DNA of 9,419 nucleotides, taken from contig CAZNRD010000075.1 of NCBI GenBank assembly GCA_964575425.1, positions 1 through 9,419 of the forward strand, given 5' to 3'. This stretch comes from DATEAV01 sp964575425 (GTDB lineage: Bacteria; Chloroflexota; Anaerolineae; Anaerolineales; E44-bin32). The notes under the pieces were generated by a model. That model was not told the DNA's origin. It did no database searches and was given only the letters and a program-made list of their open reading frames with translations. Made by a program: the position numbers and the translations under genes. Shown here piece by piece: positions 6,322 to 9,419 of this stretch; the stretch's first letter is position 1; every line of letters starts with the position of its first letter.

Positions 6322-7296
6322 TCAATCCATTGGGATCAGGCTGGCCAGGAGGGTATCGAGCACAACGCTGTCGTCCATCTGGCTGGTCTTCATCGCCAGG
6401 TCGCACTCCAGGAGGTAATGGTATATGCGCTCCAGCTCCGCCAAGGAGAAGCGCCGCGCCTGGGCGACAACCTTGCGGGCGACAAAGGGATGGACGCCGA
6501 GTGTGGACTGTGGGTCCTGGCCGTCGTCGATGGCTTCCCGGGCCTGCAACAGGAGGCGGAACTGCCGCGTGATCATGGCGAAGGCGTAGCGGGGCGACTC
6601 CTGCTGGAGCAGGCGATGCAGGTGAGCCTGTGCCAGGCGGCCGCTGCCTGTGCCAAGGGCGTCCACCATGGCGAAGACGTCGCTCTGCCCCTTGTAGGGG
6701 GTGAGCAGCTCGACGTCGGCGATGCGGATGGGCCGCTCGCGATTGACGTAGTCCAGCAGTTTCTCAAGCTCCTTGGCTGCCAGCGTCGGGTCGTCGGTGA
6801 CGGATTCCCCCAGGAAGGCGGCGGCGGCCGGTTCGATTTGGCCGCCCATTGCCTGGCAGCGCTGACGCAGCCAGCGGACAAAGTCGTCGCCGCGCGGGAT
6901 GAAGAAGCCGCGCGCAAGAGCAGCCTGTGGGTTGGCTGCGGCCCAGCGGCGAAGAGGACTGCCTTCGCGCAGGTCGGCGGGCTCGAGAAGGACCAGGGCG
7001 GTGGTCGAGGGAAGGTTCTCCAGCAGGGCCATCACGCGGCTTGCGAACCTGCTTTCGGGGCGTAGGAGTGCTGAGGGTTGGCGAAGCAGAACCATGCGGC
7101 GCGGTGCCAGGAAGGGCATGGCGGCACAGGCTGCTTCCAACTGGGAAAGGTCCAGCCCCTCTGCCTCGAAGGCCTGGAAGTTGAGGGAGGCCGTGGCGGG
7201 ATCGCCGAGCTTCTCCCTCAGCCGGTGGACGAACTCCGTCTGTGCCAGCTCGTCGTCGCCGTAGAGCAGGTAGACGCGTGGCGGCCGGTGTTCCAT
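6322..7296 (-). CDS. holA: DNA polymerase III delta subunit (clamp loader)
   Basis: Delta is the clamp-opening wrench of the clamp loader and works in a complex with delta prime and DnaX. The 324-aa protein is close to the usual 330-340. The N-terminal YLLYGDDELA (9-18) matches the family's opening strand and turn, and the domain shows no working Walker A, as expected for delta. Further family features are ELEKLLDYV (176-184) after the lid domain, DVFAMVDAL (206-214), the helical collar segment AMITRQFRLLLQAREA (240-255) and the closing block GVHPFVARKVVAQARRFSLAELERIYHYLLECDLAMKTSQMDD. The frame is open further upstream, but that part only overlaps the neighbouring gene. The ATG at 7296 has GGAG just before it and lies in a TGAGATG junction with the upstream stop (1-nt gap), pointing to translational coupling. 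Confidence 0.94.
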   Translation of the reverse strand: MEHRPPRVYLLYGDDELAQTEFVHRLREKLGDPATASLNFQAFEAEGLDLSQLEAACAAMPFLAPRRMVLLRQPSALLRPESRFASRVMALLENLPSTTALVLLEPADLREGSPLRRWAAANPQAALARGFFIPRGDDFVRWLRQRCQAMGGQIEPAAAAFLGESVTDDPTLAAKELEKLLDYVNRERPIRIADVELLTPYKGQSDVFAMVDALGTGSGRLAQAHLHRLLQQESPRYAFAMITRQFRLLLQAREAIDDGQDPQSTLGVHPFVARKVVAQARRFSLAELERIYHYLLECDLAMKTSQMDDSVVLDTLLASLIPMD

Positions 7297-7297
7297 C

Positions 7298-7822
7298 TCA
7301 CTCCGATGTTCGGATGCGATGGACCGTGGCGCCGCCCAGGGAGCGTCTCTCGATGGCGTGCACGCGCAGTGGTCCCAGGTCGGACTCCGTGGTGAGGCGC
7401 TGCTGGAGGGCCAACCCCAGCGGTTGAGCAACGACGATGGCCAATGTTGACGCGAGCATGGCGATGGGCAGGCGGACCAGCCGATCGGTCCAGCGCTGGC
7501 TGCGGCCTCCGAGTAGGCTGAAGAAGGCAACCCCACCAGCCAGTGCACCTGCAGCCAGATACGTGGTGCCGCAGTTCGCATGCAGGGCCAGGTGACGTTC
7601 ACCCTGACGCAGGCGGGACTCGGCCTCGGCCAGGGCTTGCCGGATCACCTCCGTCTCGACCTCACCGTACACGTGGAAGCCGCCGAGGTCTGAGCGGCCG
7701 ATAAGAAGCATGCGCGGTTGGCGCTGACTGAGCACATGGATGGTGGCATGCTCGAGCGCGTGGTTGCGGCGGATACGGACCAGCAACGGGTGGGACAGCA
7801 GCGCGCCGAGCAGTGATCGCAT
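7298..7822 (-). CDS. DUF6391-type membrane protein, function unknown
   Basis: The 174-aa protein carries a distinctive N-terminal block RRNHALEHATIHVLSQRQ (18-35), then IGRSDLGGFHVYGEV (41-55) and HANCGTTYLAAGALAGG (81-97). I recognise this arrangement from the DUF6391 family, known mainly in Chloroflexota and Cyanobacteria; no reaction has been assigned to it that I know of. Two hydrophobic segments, about 87-105 and 116-140, look like membrane helices. The His-rich motif H21-x3-H25-x3-H29 and H81/C84 would allow metal or cofactor binding, which is inference. The start is supported by GAGG about 5 nt upstream. It is the first gene of a two-gene unit with holA. The family name is recalled from motif memory, so treat it as likely rather than certain. 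Confidence 0.85.
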   Translation of the reverse strand: MRSLLGALLSHPLLVRIRRNHALEHATIHVLSQRQPRMLLIGRSDLGGFHVYGEVETEVIRQALAEAESRLRQGERHLALHANCGTTYLAAGALAGGVAFFSLLGGRSQRWTDRLVRLPIAMLASTLAIVVAQPLGLALQQRLTTESDLGPLRVHAIERRSLGGATVHRIRTSE

Positions 7823-7840
7823 AGATCCTCGAGGCTGAGG

Positions 7841-7846
7841 ATTATA
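7841..7846 (-). promoter_or_regulatory. Consensus -10 element for the DUF6391-holA unit
   Basis: The minus strand reads TATAAT, a perfect -10, 18 nt before the start codon at 7822. The expected start point leaves a leader of about 12 nt holding the GAGG ribosome binding site. The -35 region at 17-18 nt is poor (about TTCAGC). Confidence 0.55.
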
Positions 7847-7902
7847 CCCCGGGGCGGCGGGGAGGCTGAATGGTGCCTGTCGTCTGCGCCCCAGGGATGG
7901 GC

Positions 7903-7908
7903 TAGAAT
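7903..7908 (+). promoter_or_regulatory. -10 element of a probable leaderless holB promoter
   Basis: TAGAAT (five of six for the -10) ends 6 nt before the ATG of holB, and no Shine-Dalgarno lies between. A start about 7 nt downstream of the -10 would fall on the A of the ATG, which is the geometry of a leaderless transcript. The -35 region is weak. Confidence 0.5.
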
Positions 7909-7914
7909 CAGGCC

Positions 7915-8958
7915 ATGTCGTGGAACGTGATTGGTCATGGCTGGGCAGTGGAGATGCTACAGCGGCAGCAGTCGAGAGGCTGTGTCCGCCATGCCTATCT
8001 CTTCACCGGTCCGGCTCGCATAGGCAAGCGTACGGTGGCCAAGATGTTCGCCATGTCGCTGAACTGCCTCGCGACAGCGGCGGACGACGCTCCGTGTGGG
8101 CAATGCCGCGCGTGCAGGCTCATCGAGGCCGAGCGGTATCCTGATCTGCACATCCTTGAGCGTGGGCCGGAGGAGACGCAAATCAAGATTGATCCTGTGC
8201 GCGAACTGCAGCGGGCACTTTCGCTCTCGGCCATTGAGGCGCGCTGGCGCGTGGCACTTCTGGTGGACTTTCACGAAGCCAGCCCCGAGGCGCAGAACGC
8301 ATTACTGAAAACGCTGGAGGAACCTGCGCCAGGGGTGGTCTTGCTGCTGACGGCTCGCCAGGCCGAAGACCCACTTCCCACGATTGTCTCCCGCTGTGAG
8401 GTGCTGGGGCTGCGCCCGGTGCCGAGGGGGGAGATCGAGCGTGCCTTGACGGAGCGCGGCGTCGAGGGGGAGCAGGCGCGGCTACTGGCAGCCATTGCCG
8501 GGGGAAGACCGGGCGAGGCTCTGCATCTTGCTGCCAACCCGGCCCGCCAGAGTGAGCGCCGGCAACAGGTGGAGGATTTTCGGCAGTTGCTTGAAGCCAG
8601 CCGGGCCAAGCGCTTCGCCTACGTGGCGGAAAAAGTGGGAAGCAAAAGGACAATCGACCTGGAGGGAAAGCGGCGCGAGACGTCCGAGTTGCTTGAGACC
8701 TGGCTGGGTCTGTTGCGCGACGCGCTGATCGTGGCTGAGGGGGCCGAGGCGGGGCTCCTCAACCTGGACCAGCGGGACTTGGTGGCGCGCCTGGCGGCGG
8801 GCGCCGGTCAGTCGGGTGTCCTGGCAGCCGTGGAAACCACGGAGCGGACCCTGGAGGCAGTGCGCAAGAACGCGAATCTGCAGCTGGCCATGGAGACGCT
8901 CCTGCTTGACCTGCCGCGGTTGAGAGGAGGCCCTGCCGGGGTGGGAGGGCACTCATGA
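7915..8958 (+). CDS. holB: DNA polymerase III delta prime subunit (clamp loader)
   Basis: The 347-aa AAA+ protein is delta prime, the stator of the clamp loader that contacts DnaX and delta. Early residues IGHGWAVEMLQRQQSRGCVRHAYLFTGP (6-33) are typical of the family. The Walker A position reads GPARIGKRT (32-40), with Arg where an ATP-binding subunit has Thr or Ser, consistent with delta prime not using ATP itself. A zinc site is given by C51, C61, C64 and C67. The Walker B region is WRVALLVDFHEAS (111-123), followed by the hallmark QNALLKTLEEP (127-137). The SRC motif (159-161), which supplies the arginine finger acting on the neighbouring subunit's ATP, is intact. Length is normal for the family. 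It is transcribed away from DUF6391-holA across a 92-nt gap and ends just before a hairpin terminator. Confidence 0.95.
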   Translation: MSWNVIGHGWAVEMLQRQQSRGCVRHAYLFTGPARIGKRTVAKMFAMSLNCLATAADDAPCGQCRACRLIEAERYPDLHILERGPEETQIKIDPVRELQRALSLSAIEARWRVALLVDFHEASPEAQNALLKTLEEPAPGVVLLLTARQAEDPLPTIVSRCEVLGLRPVPRGEIERALTERGVEGEQARLLAAIAGGRPGEALHLAANPARQSERRQQVEDFRQLLEASRAKRFAYVAEKVGSKRTIDLEGKRRETSELLETWLGLLRDALIVAEGAEAGLLNLDQRDLVARLAAGAGQSGVLAAVETTERTLEAVRKNANLQLAMETLLLDLPRLRGGPAGVGGHS

Positions 8959-8964
8959 AAGGAG

Positions 8965-8986
8965 ACCCGGGCCGAAGGGCCCGGGT
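8965..8986. terminator. GC-rich hairpin terminator between holB and spoVS
   Basis: ACCCGGGCC (8965-8973) pairs perfectly with GGCCCGGGT (8978-8986) over 9 bp around a 4-nt loop. It begins 6 nt after the holB stop and lies 24 nt beyond the stop of convergent spoVS. No T-run follows on the plus strand; the minus-strand exit has a few (TCTCCTTTC). It probably serves both genes. Confidence 0.65.
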
Positions 8987-9010
8987 GTGCTGTCGGCAAG
9001 CGCTTGGGTG

Positions 9011-9271
9011 TCAGCGGGGTTCGATCACCAGGCGGACCGCGGTGCGTTCCTTGCCCTCAATTTCTACCGACGTGAACTCAGGCAGGCACACAACCTCGAC
9101 GCCTTCCTCGTGGAGATAGCCGCGGGCGATGGCGGCCGCCTTGATGGCCTGGTTGACTGCACCGGCGCCAATGGCCTGGACCTCGGCCCTGCCGCGTTCA
9201 CGGATGACCCCGGCGATTGCGCCGGCGACGGCCGAAGTTCGGGACTCCGCGGAGACTTTAATGACGTCCAT
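9011..9271 (-). CDS. spoVS: Stage V sporulation protein S
   Basis: The 86-aa product (MDVIKVSAESRTSAVAGAIA...) has exactly the length of Bacillus subtilis SpoVS and the family's block VQAIGAGAVNQAIKAAAIAR (31-50), ending in ERTAVRLVIEPR. SpoVS has an Alba-like nucleic-acid-binding fold and forms dimers. In Bacillus it affects septation and coat assembly during sporulation, but it is also widespread in non-sporulating Chloroflexota and Thermus, where its role is unknown. The frame is open upstream to 9397, but that part is unrelated in composition and overlaps the promoter; an AGGAG sequence about 10 nt before 9271 supports the short form. No other sporulation gene is in the window. Confidence 0.96.
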   Translation of the reverse strand: MDVIKVSAESRTSAVAGAIAGVIRERGRAEVQAIGAGAVNQAIKAAAIARGYLHEEGVEVVCLPEFTSVEIEGKERTAVRLVIEPR

Positions 9272-9332
9272 CGGGCCGTCTCTCCTCTGCATGGCTTCGG
9301 CGGTTGCCCGATCAGGCGCGGTTCGCAAAGGG

Positions 9333-9361
9333 ATTGTACCGGAATTGAGTGAGTGAGGCAA
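9333..9361 (-). promoter_or_regulatory. Probable spoVS promoter
   Basis: On the minus strand TTGCCT (9361-9356) is followed by exactly 17 nt and TACAAT (9338-9333), four and five of six matches to the consensus. Expected start is near 9326, leaving a leader of about 55 nt. Confidence 0.6.
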
Positions 9362-9366
9362 GTTGC

Positions 9367-9383
9367 TGTACTCGTCCAGTACA
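9367..9383. repeat. Inverted repeat upstream of the spoVS promoter
   Basis: TGTACT (9367-9372) and AGTACA (9378-9383) form a perfect 6-5-6 dyad centred about 49 nt before the predicted spoVS start point, just outside the -35. This is a usual place for an activator site. No regulator is identified. Confidence 0.4.
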
Positions 9384-9419
9384 TATGAGACAGTCAAGCG
9401 GCCGGGGCCAAGTTGGGGA

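Noticed and set aside
7297..7602. Longer holA frame starting at 7602
   Set aside because: The added part lies inside the DUF6391-type gene in another frame and has no delta-subunit similarity; the ATG at 7296 has GGAG and the normal N-terminus.
9272..9397. 128-codon version of spoVS starting at 9397
   Set aside because: SpoVS is 86 aa in the family, and the extension overlaps the promoter and dyad.
1..9419. CRISPR arrays, tRNA/rRNA genes, transposase genes or attachment sites
   Set aside because: No regularly spaced repeats, cloverleaf, rRNA blocks, transposase motifs or terminal inverted repeats were seen; the dyads found are short and fit promoters or terminators.

Overview
The window is GC-rich, densely coded bacterial chromosome. 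No rRNA, tRNA, insertion sequence or CRISPR array was seen. The gene set suggests Chloroflexota, most likely an Anaerolineae-type genome: a PriA with the 'RWDWD' and 'DLPLVTLVGVV' style of helicase lobe 2, a DUF6391-type membrane protein directly upstream of holA, SpoVS without other sporulation genes, and an AmmeMemoRadiSam protein B next to a CNNM/CorC-type transporter. This assignment is inferred from protein character alone; no marker gene was compared.

Layout. Positions 4596-1 hold three genes on the minus strand, transcribed amrB, then a CBS-domain CNNM/HlyC/CorC membrane protein, then priA (primosomal helicase, cut off by the left edge after 793 codons). Gaps are 42 and 4 nt, so this is probably one operon. 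Positions 4597-4789 form a divergent control region. Its right half carries a near-consensus promoter (TTGACA-N17-TATGAT) with two perfect GAAC-N4-GTTC palindromes, one in the spacer and one at the expected transcription start. This is the architecture of a LexA-repressed SOS promoter. It drives a 324-aa soluble, shortened FtsK/SpoIIIE-type ATPase at 4790-5764.

Positions 5765-6055 form a hairpin-rich intergenic stretch, followed by a 60-aa basic protein of unknown function (6056-6238) with a very strong ribosome binding site, and then a GC-rich hairpin terminator. On the minus strand at 7822-6322 a DUF6391-type protein and holA (clamp-loader delta) are coupled through a 1-nt gap. Divergent from them, and separated by 92 nt, is holB (clamp-loader delta prime, 7915-8958), whose promoter looks leaderless. 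A hairpin terminator separates holB from convergent spoVS (9271-9011), which has its own promoter and an upstream inverted repeat.

Theme. Replication and chromosome maintenance dominate: replication restart (PriA), clamp loading (HolA, HolB) and a DNA-damage-inducible translocase-like ATPase. The strongest candidate for something undescribed is the SOS-controlled stand-alone mini-FtsK with its altered Walker B motif. The small protein downstream of it is a weaker candidate.
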